Source: Winogradskyella sp. MH6
Lineage (GTDB): Bacteria; Bacteroidota; Bacteroidia; Flavobacteriales; Flavobacteriaceae
Length of the DNA: 64,000 nucleotides
Reading direction: 5' to 3'
Assembly (NCBI RefSeq): GCF_022810765.1
Contig: NZ_CP094494.1
Coordinates: 1,116,001-1,180,000 of the forward strand
In this document: in pieces, positions 47,201 to 56,989 of the stretch
How positions within the stretch are numbered: the first letter of the stretch is position 1
Layout of the letters: the number at the start of each line of letters is the position of its first letter
Notes under the pieces: model-generated
Seen by the model: the letters and a program-made list of their open reading frames with translations, nothing else
Database searches by the model: none
What the model was told of the DNA's origin: nothing
Translations under genes and position numbers: made by a program

Positions 47201-49945
47201 AATATTGTCGGTAGCGGTTGCTCCCAGCTCGGTATACGTTCCTCCTTGAGTTACATTTACAGTTGAAGCACCGTTTAAAGTAATAACTGGTGGTGTTGTA
47301 TCTGGTCCTGAACCTTCAATAATTACTGTGTAATCTTCAACTTCACCATAAGTAAATGTTTCACATTCTGTAGGAATACCATTGTATTTCATAGAAACAC
47401 GCATACGCGTAGAATTTTCTACTGCACTTGAAGGTATCGTAAAACTTCCTGAAACTGGTGTTGCAGTTGTAGCTGCCTGCGACCAAACTTGTTCTCCAGC
47501 ATCACTAAAATCACCATCTCTATTGTAATCAATCCATACTGAATACCCTTCAGAATAGGTTGTTCCAGTCCAAGTTGGAGTAATAGTAATTGTGTGTTGA
47601 GTATCTTTTGTTAATGTGGTAGAAATGTTTGTGAAGTCAGAATAAAATTGTCCACCTGAAGTATTATCAATAGTGTTCAGCTGTACTCTTCCTATATATT
47701 CATCATTCACATTTGTACTAGCAGAAGAACAGTAATTGATCTGAACATCTGTAGTTGTAAAATTAACTATAGTACTAAAAGCAGATGTAGACGTATCTGG
47801 ACATTCACTTCTTACTTGTGCCTCATATTGCGTTAATGGACTCAAGCCCGTTAGATTAGAGGAAATACCATTAACATTTAAAGTCGTCCATGTACTTGTT
47901 CCAACTTGTCTGTATTGCAAATCATATGATGCTCCAGGTACCGCATTCCAACTTAAAGTTGCCGTATTAGACCCAATGTTTGAAGCTGCTAATCCGGTTG
48001 GTACTGTCGCATTACAAACCACTTGACCAGCAATAGTGAAATTGCTATTAGAAATATCGAAGAATATATGGTTTGAGCCTCTGACCATTATTCTATTTTG
48101 TGTTCCTACATTGTTGGGTACAATTATATCGTGAGAGCCATCATTAGTAACACCAGTAGCCAATGTAATTGGATACGTATCACCTCCATCTGTAGATAAA
48201 AAGATATCTACGTTTGCAGCATTTACACCATTACCTGTCGTACCTGCAACATCCCAAGTTACGGTTTGAGTCGTTCCTGCATTCCATGTTACATTGGTAT
48301 TGGGTGAATTAACAACAAAAGGACCTGCGCTACTATTTACAGAAACAACCATGTCATCACTATTATTCGATCCTCCACCTGCAACATTATCTCTGACTGT
48401 TAATCTGAAGTTTAATGTTCTTGCCACATTCGGCACAGCTTCCCACTGCCAAGATGTAGATCCGGTTTTTATAGTTTCCATTCTTGGGAAATAACGATGA
48501 TTATCCGTTGTAGGCTCATAAGATCTGAAGGCTACACCTGTTGTTGCCGTAGTACTTGGATAAGTAGATGAAGCATTATTTTCATCATATTGCTCCCAAC
48601 AATAGGTTAATACATCTCCTGAATCTGCATCTGTTGCAGAACCTTCTAAAACAAAAGGTGTTCCTCTTGGGATGGTATAATTAGAACCTGCATTGACTAC
48701 AGGCACTGAATTACCAGTATTTGTATTGGTTTGACAACTTGTTGACTTTATATAATTTGTTACCTGCTCTATTGAAACCGCATGAAAGTATGGGTCACTA
48801 TTACTCTGAACATCTGTCGCACCTGTAATACCTGCATAACCCATTATGGTTGAACCACTACCTGGCTCCATCTGTGCGTTTGTACCTTCATTACCATTAA
48901 ACGTCCAAGTATGATTTGCACCAAACTGGTGACCTAGCTCGTGTGCAACATAATCCACATCAAAAGGATCTCCTTCTGGAACTGTATGTGACGTCCACCC
49001 ACTACCTTTTGATCCATTAACACAAACACAGCCTATGCAACCAGCATTTCCGTTATTCTGAAGATTTGCGAATAAATGTCCAACATCGTAATTAGCTTCT
49101 CCAATAACGCTCGTTAATGTGCTCTGTAATTGAGAATTGTAGTTTGAAGTTGTATTACCATAAGGATCACTTCCTGTATTAGTGTAAATAACACTATCGG
49201 TATTGGCAATTAATACCATTGTTACATTAAAATCTGCCTCATAAATACCGTTCACCCTAGTCATTGTGGTATTAATCGCCGCAAGAGCTTGTGCTATCGT
49301 ACCACCATGATACTGTGTGTATTCACCAGTCGCTGATACTGCCAAACGATATGTTCTTAAAATAGAATCATCTGCATTTTTCATCATAAAATCTGATGAG
49401 ACTCTTCTCTTGATTCGTTCTGATACTTCACACTCAAAATCATCATTGTAATTAATACGGTTTTCTCTGTTAAAAACGATATAAGAATCGACTCCTCTTG
49501 ATATAGGCTCAATAAACGTATTTCCCTTACTAGACAAAATCATTCCGTTAAAACCTTCTGGAGAAATACTAAATCTTAAGATAGATGATGCATCATCAAC
49601 TCCCTGACCTACATAAGACCTAATCTCAGGAAAGCGTTCCTGTAAATCTGGATGCATAATAGACGCTTCCTTTATTGAAAAACGCTCTAACTTTCCTTCT
49701 GAATTTGGGAAGGATAAAATTGTGTTTGAACTTACCGAAAATTGATTTCGTTGGGCAACACCATTTAAGGCTTGTTTTAGTGCTTGAGAATTCAAACTAA
49801 ATGTCTGAAATTCTTTTAAAGTTTGATGACTTTCCTTTAAAACTTTGCTTGGATTAGAAGCTTGTTTCTGCCAATAAACTTTGTTTTGAGACCACATGAT
49901 GGTCGTTCCCATCATAGCGATGAGCAACAATAATTTAACTTTCAT
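44249..49945 (-). CDS. Giant secreted reprolysin-like metalloprotease with DUF5011 and MAM-like repeats and T9SS tail
   Basis: Secreted zinc protease of 1898 residues. Residues 1-19 are a signal peptide and about 20-195 a propeptide. The catalytic domain has the metzincin motif HELGHQFGANH (His335, Glu336, His339, His345). After it come Ig-like/adhesion modules: a fibronectin III domain (about 650-735), a GEVED domain (about 740-870), five DUF5011 Ig-like repeats of about 82 residues (one alone, four in tandem) and three MAM-like lectin modules of about 165 residues (FPYSESFENTLG starts each). The last 75 residues are a T9SS type A sorting tail (LYPNPVKGNSLNVL … MTKRFIKQ). The N-terminal 650 residues are nearly the same as those of the paralogue at 50155-54909. 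Confidence 0.9.
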   Translation of the reverse strand: MKVKLLLLIAMMGTTIMWSQNKVYWQKQASNPSKVLKESHQTLKEFQTFSLNSQALKQALNGVAQRNQFSVSSNTILSFPNSEGKLERFSIKEASIMHPDLQERFPEIRSYVGQGVDDASSILRFSISPEGFNGMILSSKGNTFIEPISRGVDSYIVFNRENRINYNDDFECEVSERIKRRVSSDFMMKNADDSILRTYRLAVSATGEYTQYHGGTIAQALAAINTTMTRVNGIYEADFNVTMVLIANTDSVIYTNTGSDPYGNTTSNYNSQLQSTLTSVIGEANYDVGHLFANLQNNGNAGCIGCVCVNGSKGSGWTSHTVPEGDPFDVDYVAHELGHQFGANHTWTFNGNEGTNAQMEPGSGSTIMGYAGITGATDVQSNSDPYFHAVSIEQVTNYIKSTSCQTNTNTGNSVPVVNAGSNYTIPRGTPFVLEGSATDADSGDVLTYCWEQYDENNASSTYPSTTATTGVAFRSYEPTTDNHRYFPRMETIKTGSTSWQWEAVPNVARTLNFRLTVRDNVAGGGSNNSDDMVVSVNSSAGPFVVNSPNTNVTWNAGTTQTVTWDVAGTTGNGVNAANVDIFLSTDGGDTYPITLATGVTNDGSHDIIVPNNVGTQNRIMVRGSNHIFFDISNSNFTIAGQVVCNATVPTGLAASNIGSNTATLSWNAVPGASYDLQYRQVGTSTWTTLNVNGISSNLTGLSPLTQYEAQVRSECPDTSTSAFSTIVNFTTTDVQINYCSSASTNVNDEYIGRVQLNTIDNTSGGQFYSDFTNISTTLTKDTQHTITITPTWTGTTYSEGYSVWIDYNRDGDFSDAGEQVWSQAATTATPVSGSFTIPSSAVENSTRMRVSMKYNGIPTECETFTYGEVEDYTVIIEGSGPDTTPPVITLNGASTVNVTQGGTYTELGATATDNIDGDISANIVIGGDTVNTSVLGTYVITYNVSDAAGNNAAEVTRIVTVVDPSNGCSGGISTFPYSESFENTLGDWTQSSEDDIDWTVYTGGTPSGNTGPSSAADGTYYVYVEASSPNYPSVRAILNSPCFDLNGVSSASFDFMYHMYGAADMGTIDLEVSEDEGATWTSIWSQSGNQGNQWLSASVNLDAYTGKGIQLRFNRFIGSTWQADIAIDDVSLTTSGPDTVPPVITLNGASSISLLVGETYTEQGATATDNVDGDITANIVIGGDTVDTNTPGTYVITYNVSDAAGNAATEVIRTVTVNPDTTAPVITLIGSSSVSLNVGETYTELGATATDNVDGDISANIVIGGDTVNTSMAGTYIITYNVSDAAGNAAVEVTRTVIVSADTTAPVITLTGASNITLNLGDTYTEQGATATDNVDGDITANIVIGGDSVDTNTPGTYVITYNVSDAAGNAATEVIRTVTVNPDTTAPVITLIGASSISLTVGDIYTEQGATATDNIDGDITANIIIGGDVVDTNSTGTYVVTYNVSDAAGNAAVEVTRTITVSEVSTGCSGGISSFPYSESFENTLGAWTQSNADDIDWTVDANGTPSSNTGPSSAFSGSYYVYVEASSPNYPSRRAILNSPCFDLSGLSEANFGFMYHMYGATDMGTIDLEISDDDGATWTSIWSQSGNQGNQWLSVNINLDSYVGGSVQLRFNRFVGSTWQADIAIDSVSLTEGAANSGCLGGISSFPYSESFENTLGAWSQSSADDIDWTIDANGTPSSNTGPSSAADGTYYVYVEASSPNYPSRRAILNSPCFDLSSAASATFNFNYHQYGAADMGTLDLEISEDNGATWTSIWTSSGNLGNSWQSASVNLSAYVDASVQLRFNRFVGSTWQADIAIDNVSLTTAGTTREDVTATTDHVKEFRLYPNPVKGNSLNVLTDYKEVSYEIYNTLGHLVAKGNLVNNKVDISSLEGSVYQIRFTTEEGTMTKRFIKQ
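44510..45019 (-). repeat. MAM-like module copy 3
   Basis: Encodes the third MAM/lectin-like module of the giant protease, starting CLGGISSFPYSESF and ending before TTREDVTATT. About 165 residues, closest to copy 2. Confidence 0.7.
45040..45541 (-). repeat. MAM-like module copy 2
   Basis: Second copy, starting CSGGISSFPYSESF, directly after the DUF5011 repeats and nearly the same at DNA level as copy 3. Confidence 0.7.
45545..46535 (-). repeat. Four tandem DUF5011 repeats (about 246-bp unit)
   Basis: Four in-frame copies of an Ig-like DUF5011 unit, each beginning D-T-x-x-P-V-I-T-L and containing TDNVDGDI and VTYNVSDAAGN-like segments. A fifth, separate copy lies at about 47050-47304. Spacing is 246 bases. 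Alternate copies are closest (repeats 2 and 4 share DTNTPGTYVIT; 3 and 1 share NTS-type endings), as expected from duplication of a two-unit block. Confidence 0.85.
46535..47045 (-). repeat. MAM-like module copy 1
   Basis: First MAM-like module, starting CSGGISTFPYSESF, between the first DUF5011 repeat and the tandem block. More diverged than copies 2 and 3. Confidence 0.65.
47960..49945 (-). repeat. Duplicated 5' region shared with the paralogous protease gene
   Basis: The first ~1.95 kb of this gene (signal peptide, propeptide, catalytic domain and the following beta domain) aligns base by base, at an offset of about 4965 bases, with 52960-54909. Some stretches are almost identical (for example around 48170-48430 and 53140-53400), others differ at many third codon positions. 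Confidence 0.88.
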
Positions 49946-50106
49946 AATGCTGAGAAAAATGGATTAATTAATAGCTTTATTTGTCAAATTAATAATTTTA
50001 AAGACTTGTGGTTTTTGATTTTTTAGTTTTTATACCCAAAATCATAAAATGTGTGGAAAAACCGTAATTGAAAGTAAGAATGCATTTACTTAATGATATT
50101 AAACAA

Positions 50107-50137
50107 AAAAAGCTCAGGTAAGATACCTGAGCTTTTC
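50107..50137 (-). terminator. Rho-independent terminator of the second protease gene
   Basis: Hairpin with arms AAAAGCTCAGGTA and TACCTGAGCTTTT around AGA, and a T-rich run on the minus strand. It lies 18 bases past the stop codon at 50155. Confidence 0.88.
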
Positions 50138-50154
50138 TTATCTTTTTTAGAATA

Positions 50155-53100
50155 TTATCTTATAATAAGTTTTTTAGAAATTATATTGCTGGTGTTCTTA
50201 AGCTTCACTAAGTAAACCCCTTTTGTAAACTGTGATGTATCTATAGTGCTTATTGTAGTTCCTTCTACTAAATCTCGCTTAAGGACTTCTCTTCCGCGTA
50301 TATCATATAATATAAACTCCGTTAATTCTAGAATTTGCCCCTTAACTACTATACGCTTTGGATTATCTAAACTTAATACCTGAAGTGTATCTAATCCCGT
50401 TTCATCTATGCTTAAAGTTCCTTGGCTAAATCTTAGATAAAAACGGCCTATACCTTGTAAATCTGAAGCTGCTGTTAGGATATAATCCGTATCGTTTAGT
50501 AGTGTGAATATATTATTTTGACGATCTTCTAAATAGACATCAATATCGTTTGGCAACATATTATCAGACAAACTTATAGTTAACTGCTGCCCTGCTGAAG
50601 CATTAATACCAAGAGGAATAATAGCATTATTAGAAATATCAGAATCTGAAATAGCTTGAATGGCCATATCTGTTCCATCATTTTCTTCAACTAATTGTGA
50701 ATAAATACTAAAACTTGGCGCAATACTTCCAAAAGTTCTGGCATCATAACCTGGGTCTAAACCTAATGACGCATTGTCTGACACATAGAATTCTGAATGG
50801 TAAACATCAGAACCATTTGTAAGATTCAATTTAAAGTAAGAAATATTATCATTTCTACCTGCAATAAAATCATCCGAATTACCTGTTGTTCTCATTGCAG
50901 GTGTAAAACTAATGTTTCCTCCTCCTGCAACAGAAGCTACTAAAAACCCTTGTCCTGGCGTTATTATAGCATTAGGATTTAAGTCTGAATACGCTTGATT
51001 CCAAATCATCCAACCATCAGAAGCATCACCGTCATAACCATATATGCCAACACTTGGTGTAGCCAATTGCGAGCTATTAGCCAATAAGAAATCTGCTAAA
51101 GTGATATACGATGGATATGGGTTACCTACTAAGTTCCATTCAGGATAGGTTGGTCCAGATACAACTACTGGCACATTGATATTTCCTGTGTTTACAGTCC
51201 CAGAAAATTCAAATGTAGAATTATCCGTTGAAGCTGCCCTATATCCTGTACCAGGATCTAATGTTGCTGTTTCGGTATTAGCATATAACAGATACGTATT
51301 TGTTGTTTTATCAAACGGACCAAATAAATATTGTGTTCCGCCTCCATTGCTAACAATATTACTATTGTTACCTGCAAACATATTAAATGCTTGACCAGAA
51401 ACCGGTGGAGCAATTAAATCATTTGCATCTTCCTCGCCTACAGCTGCGGTATTATTGGCATGTCTAAAATATCTTACATTGCCTGTAACTGTTCCATTAG
51501 CTATTAAACTTGAATAATTATCAGATACAGAGTTTAGAGTTAATGTACCATCACTTACAATATTTCCGTTTACAATCATAGAACCTGTTGCATCCACCAC
51601 AGCTTCTGCTCCTGTCCTAATAGTAATATCGTTTAGTTCTACATCAGTTGTTATAATGGCTGTTCCATCTAAAACAAGAGCGTTTTCGGCACCTGTGGTA
51701 TTATCAGGAGCGTAAGGTGTCCAAGCACCATTGGTGTATAATAAGCCATCAAAACCAATATTTACAGTATAATCTTCTACCTCTCCATAATCAAAAGATT
51801 CGCAAGATGTTGGAATACCATCATACTTCATAGACACACGCATTCTGGTTGGTCCAAACAATGCGTCTGTAGGAATAGTGATATTACCTGAAACAGGATT
51901 GTCTTGAGATGGAGCTTGCGTAAATACTTGTTCTCCTGTATCATTAAAATCCCCATCTTGATTAAAATCTATCCAAACAGCATAGCCTTCGTTATAAATA
52001 GTTCCTGTCCAAAGAGGAGTAATAGAAATAGGGTATGTGTTTTCTATATCTAAATCAATGTTCACACCAGTAAAATCTGAATAACCAGTACTTGTTGAAC
52101 CAGCTCCTGAATTATTACTTACTCCGTTTAAAGTAACATTTGAAATATATTCATCTGTGGTACTATTACCGTTAGAATCACAATAAATTAATACCTGAGG
52201 ACCAATCCTAAATTGATCTACAGCAATGTCACTTGCAGAACCTCCTCCTGTTACGCCTGTAAATCTGAATTTAACTGTTTGCTCATCATAACCAGAAAGA
52301 TCTACCTGAACAAAGTTCCATTGGTTTCCTTGATTTCCACTTTGAGCAAATAGTGATGTCCAATTAGAACCATCATCATTAGTAATTTCAAGCGTTAAAG
52401 TACCTGTATCAACACCATACATATGATTATAGAATGATACAAAAGGGCTATTTGCTAGACTTAAATCAAAACAAGGGCTCACCAATATTGCTGTAGCATT
52501 AGAGCCTAAGCCACCATTAGATGCTTCAGTGTAGAAATAGCTCCCATTACCTGTAATATCATCTGATGGTCCTGTACCACTAGTTGGTGTTCCGTTACTA
52601 TCAAGCAGCCAATCACCATCATCACCTGTAGCTTGTGTCCAATCACCAAGACCTGAATCATACGTTTCTATGTAGGGAAATGTATTTACAAGTGTTCCTG
52701 AACAAGGTGGTGGCGCAGAAGTAGAAAATAATAAAGTACTGGAGTATGATGAGTTTGATGAAGTACAAACACTTCTCACTTCTAATTCATAATCCGTTGA
52801 AGAGTTTAAACCATTTAAAGCATAATTGTTAGTCGCTAAACCAGTAATATTATTATAATTGGTAGAGCCCAGCTCTCTATACCTTAAGTCAAAAATTGCA
52901 CTTGTATTTGCATCCCAATCAATTGTTGCACTACTGTAACTAATATTTGAAGCCGTTAATCCTGTTGGTATATTGGTAACACAAGGAATTGAACCAGCAA
53001 TCGAAAAATTAGTGTTAGAAATATCAAAGAATATATGATTAGAGCCTCTAACCATTATTCGGTTATTTGTTCCCGCTAAATTTGGTACCACTATATCGTG

Positions 53101-54909
53101 CGAACCATCATTAGTAACACCAGTAGCCAATGTTATTGGATACGTGTCTCCTCCGTCTGTAGATAAAAAGATATCTACGTTTGCAGCATTTACACCATTA
53201 CCTGTCGTACCTGCAACATCCCAAGTTACGGTTTGAGTCGTTCCTGCATTCCACGTTACATTGGTATTGGGTGAATTAACAACAAAAGGACCTGCGCTAC
53301 TATTTACAGAAACAACCATGTCATCACTATTATTCGATCCTCCACCTGCAACATTATCCCTAACTGTTAATCTGAAGTTTAATGTTCTTGCCACATTCGG
53401 CACAGCTTCCCACTGCCAAGATGTAGCGCCAGTTTTTATAGTTTCCATCCTTGGAAAATAACGATGAGTATCGATTGAAGGGTCAAAAGATCTGAAAGCC
53501 ACACCTGTTGTTGCTGTTGTACTAGGATAAGTAGTTGATGCATTATTTTCATCAAATTGTTCCCAGCAATACGTTAATACATCACCAGAGTCTGCATCTG
53601 TTGCAGATCCCTCTAAAACAAAAGGTGTTCCTCGCGGAATCGTATAACTAGCACCTGCGTTTACCACTGGCACAGAATTACCTGTATTTGTATTTGTTTG
53701 ACAACTTGTTGACTTTACATAGTTTGTTACTTGCTCAATAGAAGCTGCATGAAAATAAGGATCACTATTACTTTGTACATCTGTTGCTCCTGTAATACCT
53801 GCATAACCCATTATAGTTGAACCACTACCAGGTTCCATTTGTACATTTGTACCTTCATTACCATTAAATGTCCATGTATGGTTGGCACCAAACTGGTGAC
53901 CTAGCTCGTGTGCAACATAATCCACATCAAAAGGATCGCCTTCTGGAACTGTGTGTGAAGTCCATCCACTTCCTTTTGACCCGTTAACACAAACACAACC
54001 TATACAACCAGCATTTCCATTGTTCTGAAGGTTTGCAAATAAATGGCCTACATCATAATTGGCTTCACCTATAACACTTGTTAGTGTACTTTGTAACTGA
54101 GAATTATAATTTGTTGTTGTATTACCATATGGATCGCTTCCAGTATTAGTATAAATCACATCATCCGTGTTGGCAATTAATACCATTGTTACATTAAAAT
54201 CTACTTCATAAATGCCATTAACTCGGGTCATCGTAGTATTTATGGCTGCAAGCGCTTGGGCTTTTGTACCTCCATGATATTGTGTGTATTCACCAGTCGC
54301 TGATACTGCCAAACGATATGTTCTTAAAATAGAATCATCTGCGTTTTTCATCATAAAATCTGATGTGACTATACGGTTTATTTGTTCAGATACTTCACAT
54401 TCAAAATCATCATTGTAATTAATCCTGTCTTCTCTATTGAAAACAATATAAGTATCAGAATTTTTCTCTAGAGGCTCAATAAACGTATTTCCCTTTGGAG
54501 ATAAAATCATTCCATTGAAGCCTTCTGGAGAAATGCTAAATCTTAAAACCGATGATGCATCATCAACTCCCTGACCTACATAAGACCTAATCTCAGGAAA
54601 ACGTTCCTGTAAATCTGGGTGCATAATAGACGCTTCCTTTATTGAAAAACCCTCTAACTTTCCCTCTGAATTTGGGAAGGATAAAATTGTGTTTGAACTT
54701 ACCGAAAATTGATTTCGTTGGGCAACACCTGTTAAAGATTGCCTTAAAGCATCCGCATTTAAACCGAAAGTGTGATACGTTTTTAAGGTTTGGTGGCTTT
54801 CTTTTAGAATCTTATTGGCGCTTGTTCTTTGTTTTTGCCATAATACGCTATCCTGAGACCACATGATGGTCGACATCACCAATGTGATGACCAATAACTT
54901 AATTTTCAT
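50155..54909 (-). CDS. Secreted reprolysin-like metalloprotease paralogue with T9SS tail
   Basis: 1584-residue exported zinc protease, paralogue of the upstream-numbered neighbour. Signal peptide 1-19, propeptide to about 195, catalytic metzincin motif HELGHQFGANH with first His at 334. Then a fibronectin III domain, one MAM-like module (CSGTLVNTFPYIETYDSGLG…), a GEVED domain (FDYGEVEDYTVNI), and a long beta-helix-like/T9SS cargo region (NGAWTPYAPDNTTGAENALVL, positions near 1055-1075). The T9SS type A tail ends SKKLIIR. Unlike its neighbour it has no DUF5011 repeats. Either protease could degrade protein polymers outside the cell; substrate unknown. Confidence 0.9.
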   Translation of the reverse strand: MKIKLLVITLVMSTIMWSQDSVLWQKQRTSANKILKESHQTLKTYHTFGLNADALRQSLTGVAQRNQFSVSSNTILSFPNSEGKLEGFSIKEASIMHPDLQERFPEIRSYVGQGVDDASSVLRFSISPEGFNGMILSPKGNTFIEPLEKNSDTYIVFNREDRINYNDDFECEVSEQINRIVTSDFMMKNADDSILRTYRLAVSATGEYTQYHGGTKAQALAAINTTMTRVNGIYEVDFNVTMVLIANTDDVIYTNTGSDPYGNTTTNYNSQLQSTLTSVIGEANYDVGHLFANLQNNGNAGCIGCVCVNGSKGSGWTSHTVPEGDPFDVDYVAHELGHQFGANHTWTFNGNEGTNVQMEPGSGSTIMGYAGITGATDVQSNSDPYFHAASIEQVTNYVKSTSCQTNTNTGNSVPVVNAGASYTIPRGTPFVLEGSATDADSGDVLTYCWEQFDENNASTTYPSTTATTGVAFRSFDPSIDTHRYFPRMETIKTGATSWQWEAVPNVARTLNFRLTVRDNVAGGGSNNSDDMVVSVNSSAGPFVVNSPNTNVTWNAGTTQTVTWDVAGTTGNGVNAANVDIFLSTDGGDTYPITLATGVTNDGSHDIVVPNLAGTNNRIMVRGSNHIFFDISNTNFSIAGSIPCVTNIPTGLTASNISYSSATIDWDANTSAIFDLRYRELGSTNYNNITGLATNNYALNGLNSSTDYELEVRSVCTSSNSSYSSTLLFSTSAPPPCSGTLVNTFPYIETYDSGLGDWTQATGDDGDWLLDSNGTPTSGTGPSDDITGNGSYFYTEASNGGLGSNATAILVSPCFDLSLANSPFVSFYNHMYGVDTGTLTLEITNDDGSNWTSLFAQSGNQGNQWNFVQVDLSGYDEQTVKFRFTGVTGGGSASDIAVDQFRIGPQVLIYCDSNGNSTTDEYISNVTLNGVSNNSGAGSTSTGYSDFTGVNIDLDIENTYPISITPLWTGTIYNEGYAVWIDFNQDGDFNDTGEQVFTQAPSQDNPVSGNITIPTDALFGPTRMRVSMKYDGIPTSCESFDYGEVEDYTVNIGFDGLLYTNGAWTPYAPDNTTGAENALVLDGTAIITTDVELNDITIRTGAEAVVDATGSMIVNGNIVSDGTLTLNSVSDNYSSLIANGTVTGNVRYFRHANNTAAVGEEDANDLIAPPVSGQAFNMFAGNNSNIVSNGGGTQYLFGPFDKTTNTYLLYANTETATLDPGTGYRAASTDNSTFEFSGTVNTGNINVPVVVSGPTYPEWNLVGNPYPSYITLADFLLANSSQLATPSVGIYGYDGDASDGWMIWNQAYSDLNPNAIITPGQGFLVASVAGGGNISFTPAMRTTGNSDDFIAGRNDNISYFKLNLTNGSDVYHSEFYVSDNASLGLDPGYDARTFGSIAPSFSIYSQLVEENDGTDMAIQAISDSDISNNAIIPLGINASAGQQLTISLSDNMLPNDIDVYLEDRQNNIFTLLNDTDYILTAASDLQGIGRFYLRFSQGTLSIDETGLDTLQVLSLDNPKRIVVKGQILELTEFILYDIRGREVLKRDLVEGTTISTIDTSQFTKGVYLVKLKNTSNIISKKLIIR
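52960..54909 (-). repeat. Duplicated 5' region shared with the first protease gene
   Basis: Counterpart of 47960-49945. Together they are a tandem duplication of the protease core, with patchy identity that suggests later gene conversion. Confidence 0.88.
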
Positions 54910-55297
54910 AATATCTTAAGAATTAATATTCATTTTTACTACACAAACATCTATTCTATATGAAAATAACCAGAAAGTTTTTGCAAAATTACTTACCAAT
55001 TAATCTAATAATCATGCATTTAACACATTATTGATAAAAGAAACAAAGAAAGTAAGGGTTAAAACTAAGGTAATTTTATTCATTCGCTTTGAGGCTATAA
55101 AGGGATATTTGTAATGGCTAATATATTATAATTTTTTTCAAAAAAACAGATAAAGCGCATAAAAATTCGATAAAACGTAATTTAACGAAGTAAATTTTAA
55201 AGCTTTTTACAACCCATAAAATTAGGCTCTCAATAGCTTTTGGTGTAAATAAATTTTCCGAACCCTTTTGGTTTTCCATTTTGCTTATTTTTACATA
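54910..55297. other. AT-rich intergenic region between the protease and the ABC gene
   Basis: 388 bases between divergent genes, which should hold both promoters. No exact TAnnTTTG box is found on either strand at a sensible distance; the nearest on the plus strand is GATATTTG at about 55107-55114. A 53-codon minus-strand frame (55118-55279) starts MENQKGSENLFTPKAIE and looks weakly protein-like; it is not called as a gene. Confidence 0.4.
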
Positions 55298-56989
55298 ATG
55301 ATTAAGCAAAATTTACTTAAAGTTACTAATCTCTCTATTTCATTGTCTAATAATGGAGAAGAGAAGAAACTTATTAATTCTATATCATTCCATATAAATT
55401 CGAACGAAATCCTAGCTGTGGTTGGAGAATCTGGTTCAGGAAAATCAATTTCTTCCCTATGTTTAATGGGATTACTACCTAAAGCAGTTTTAAAAACAAC
55501 TTCAGGTTCAATTTTTTTTAAAAACCAAGATTTAACTAAAATTTCAGAAACGGAGTTCCAAAACATCCGAGGAAAAAAAATTGCCATGATATTCCAAGAA
55601 CCTATGAGTTCTTTAAACCCTTCTATGCGGTGTGGCAAACAGGTTGAAGAGATTTTGAAACAACACACTAACTTATCAAGATTTGAAATTAAAGATGAAA
55701 TTCTTTCACTTTTTGAAAAGGTAAAACTGCCCAATCCTAAAAGAATTTACAAATCTTATCCGCATGAAATATCAGGAGGACAAAAGCAACGCGTTATGAT
55801 TGCCATGGCTATAGCTTGTAAACCTGAAATTCTTATTGCCGATGAACCTACAACAGCTCTAGATGTTACCGTACAAAAAGAGATTTTATTACTTCTTAAA
55901 GAGATACAAAAAGAGACCAAAATGAGTATTTTATTTATATCTCATGATTTATCTCTGGTTTCTGAACTTGCAGATAGAGTAATGGTTATGTATAAAGGTG
56001 AGATTGTTGAGCAAGGTATTACTACTTCTATTTTTAACCAACCTGAACACAGTTACACTAAGGCTCTTATTAATGCTAGACCTTCTACGGATTACAGACT
56101 CAAAAAACTACCAACGATTTCCGATTTTATGGAAGGAGACATTAATCAAAGTATTATTTCTGAAGACCATAGAATTGCACATCATAAAAGACTATACGGT
56201 CAGGATCCTTTACTTGAAGTTATTGATGTTGAAAAGGTATACCTCTCCAAAAAAGGGTTGTTTTCAAAAGATATAGAATTTAAAGCTGTTGATGGAGTTA
56301 GTTTTAAGGTGTATCCTGGAGAGACCATTGGTTTGGTTGGTGAGTCTGGTTGTGGTAAATCTACTTTAGGCAATGCTATTCTTCAGTTAGATAAAGTGAC
56401 TTCTGGTATAATTAAGTATAGAGGACAGAATATTACCAATTTGAGCAAAGCTGAACTCAGAGAACTAAGAAAAGATATTCAAATTATATTTCAAGATCCT
56501 TTTGCTTCACTTAATCCAAGGATGACTGTTGGCAATGCTATAATGGAGCCCATGAAGGTGCATAACATTGGTAATTCTTTTGAAGACAGGAAAGAAAGGG
56601 TTTTAGATATCTTAACCAAAGTAGGACTAGAAGCGTCTAGTTTTTATAAATATCCTCATGAGTTTTCTGGTGGTCAGCGTCAACGTGTTGGTATTGCAAG
56701 AACCATTGCGCTACAACCTCAACTTATTGTCTGCGACGAATCGGTTTCTGCCTTAGATATTTCCGTACAAGCACAAGTCCTTAATCTATTGAATGAATTA
56801 AAATCTCAATTTGGATTTACCTATATTTTTATCTCTCACGATTTAGCTGTTGTTAAATACATGGCAGATCAGTTACTGGTAATGAATAAAGGTAAAATTG
56901 AAGAAATTGGAGATGCAGACAAAATTTATGCTTCTCCAGAGAAGGAATACACTAAAAAATTAATTCATGCTATCCCAAAGGGGTTATAG
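55298..56989 (+). CDS. Double-ATPase ABC transporter protein (Dpp/Opp, GsiA/YejF-like)
   Basis: 563-residue protein with two complete ATP-binding domains, as in GsiA and YejF of peptide/glutathione importers. First domain: Walker A GESGSGKS, signature [11 protein letters not shown], Walker [13 protein letters not shown]. Second domain: Walker [10 protein letters not shown], signature [11 protein letters not shown], Walker [13 protein letters not shown]. Each carries the oligopeptide-type C-terminal segment. I use ATG 55298; the frame upstream to 55268 adds ten hydrophobic residues with no support. No permease or binding-protein gene is next to it, so it is an orphan here. Its mRNA ends at a hairpin that includes the stop codon. 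Confidence 0.9.
   Translation: MIKQNLLKVTNLSISLSNNGEEKKLINSISFHINSNEILAVVGESGSGKSISSLCLMGLLPKAVLKTTSGSIFFKNQDLTKISETEFQNIRGKKIAMIFQEPMSSLNPSMRCGKQVEEILKQHTNLSRFEIKDEILSLFEKVKLPNPKRIYKSYPHEISGGQKQRVMIAMAIACKPEILIADEPTTALDVTVQKEILLLLKEIQKETKMSILFISHDLSLVSELADRVMVMYKGEIVEQGITTSIFNQPEHSYTKALINARPSTDYRLKKLPTISDFMEGDINQSIISEDHRIAHHKRLYGQDPLLEVIDVEKVYLSKKGLFSKDIEFKAVDGVSFKVYPGETIGLVGESGCGKSTLGNAILQLDKVTSGIIKYRGQNITNLSKAELRELRKDIQIIFQDPFASLNPRMTVGNAIMEPMKVHNIGNSFEDRKERVLDILTKVGLEASSFYKYPHEFSGGQRQRVGIARTIALQPQLIVCDESVSALDISVQAQVLNLLNELKSQFGFTYIFISHDLAVVKYMADQLLVMNKGKIEEIGDADKIYASPEKEYTKKLIHAIPKGL

Noticed and set aside
48294..53461. Identical 66-codon plus-strand frame in both protease genes
   Set aside because: It is present twice only because the genes are duplicated; it is antisense to the conserved beta domain and has no gene-like features.
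55118..55279. Small minus-strand gene of 53 codons
   Set aside because: No promoter box, RBS or recognised family; recorded as a low-interest finding only.
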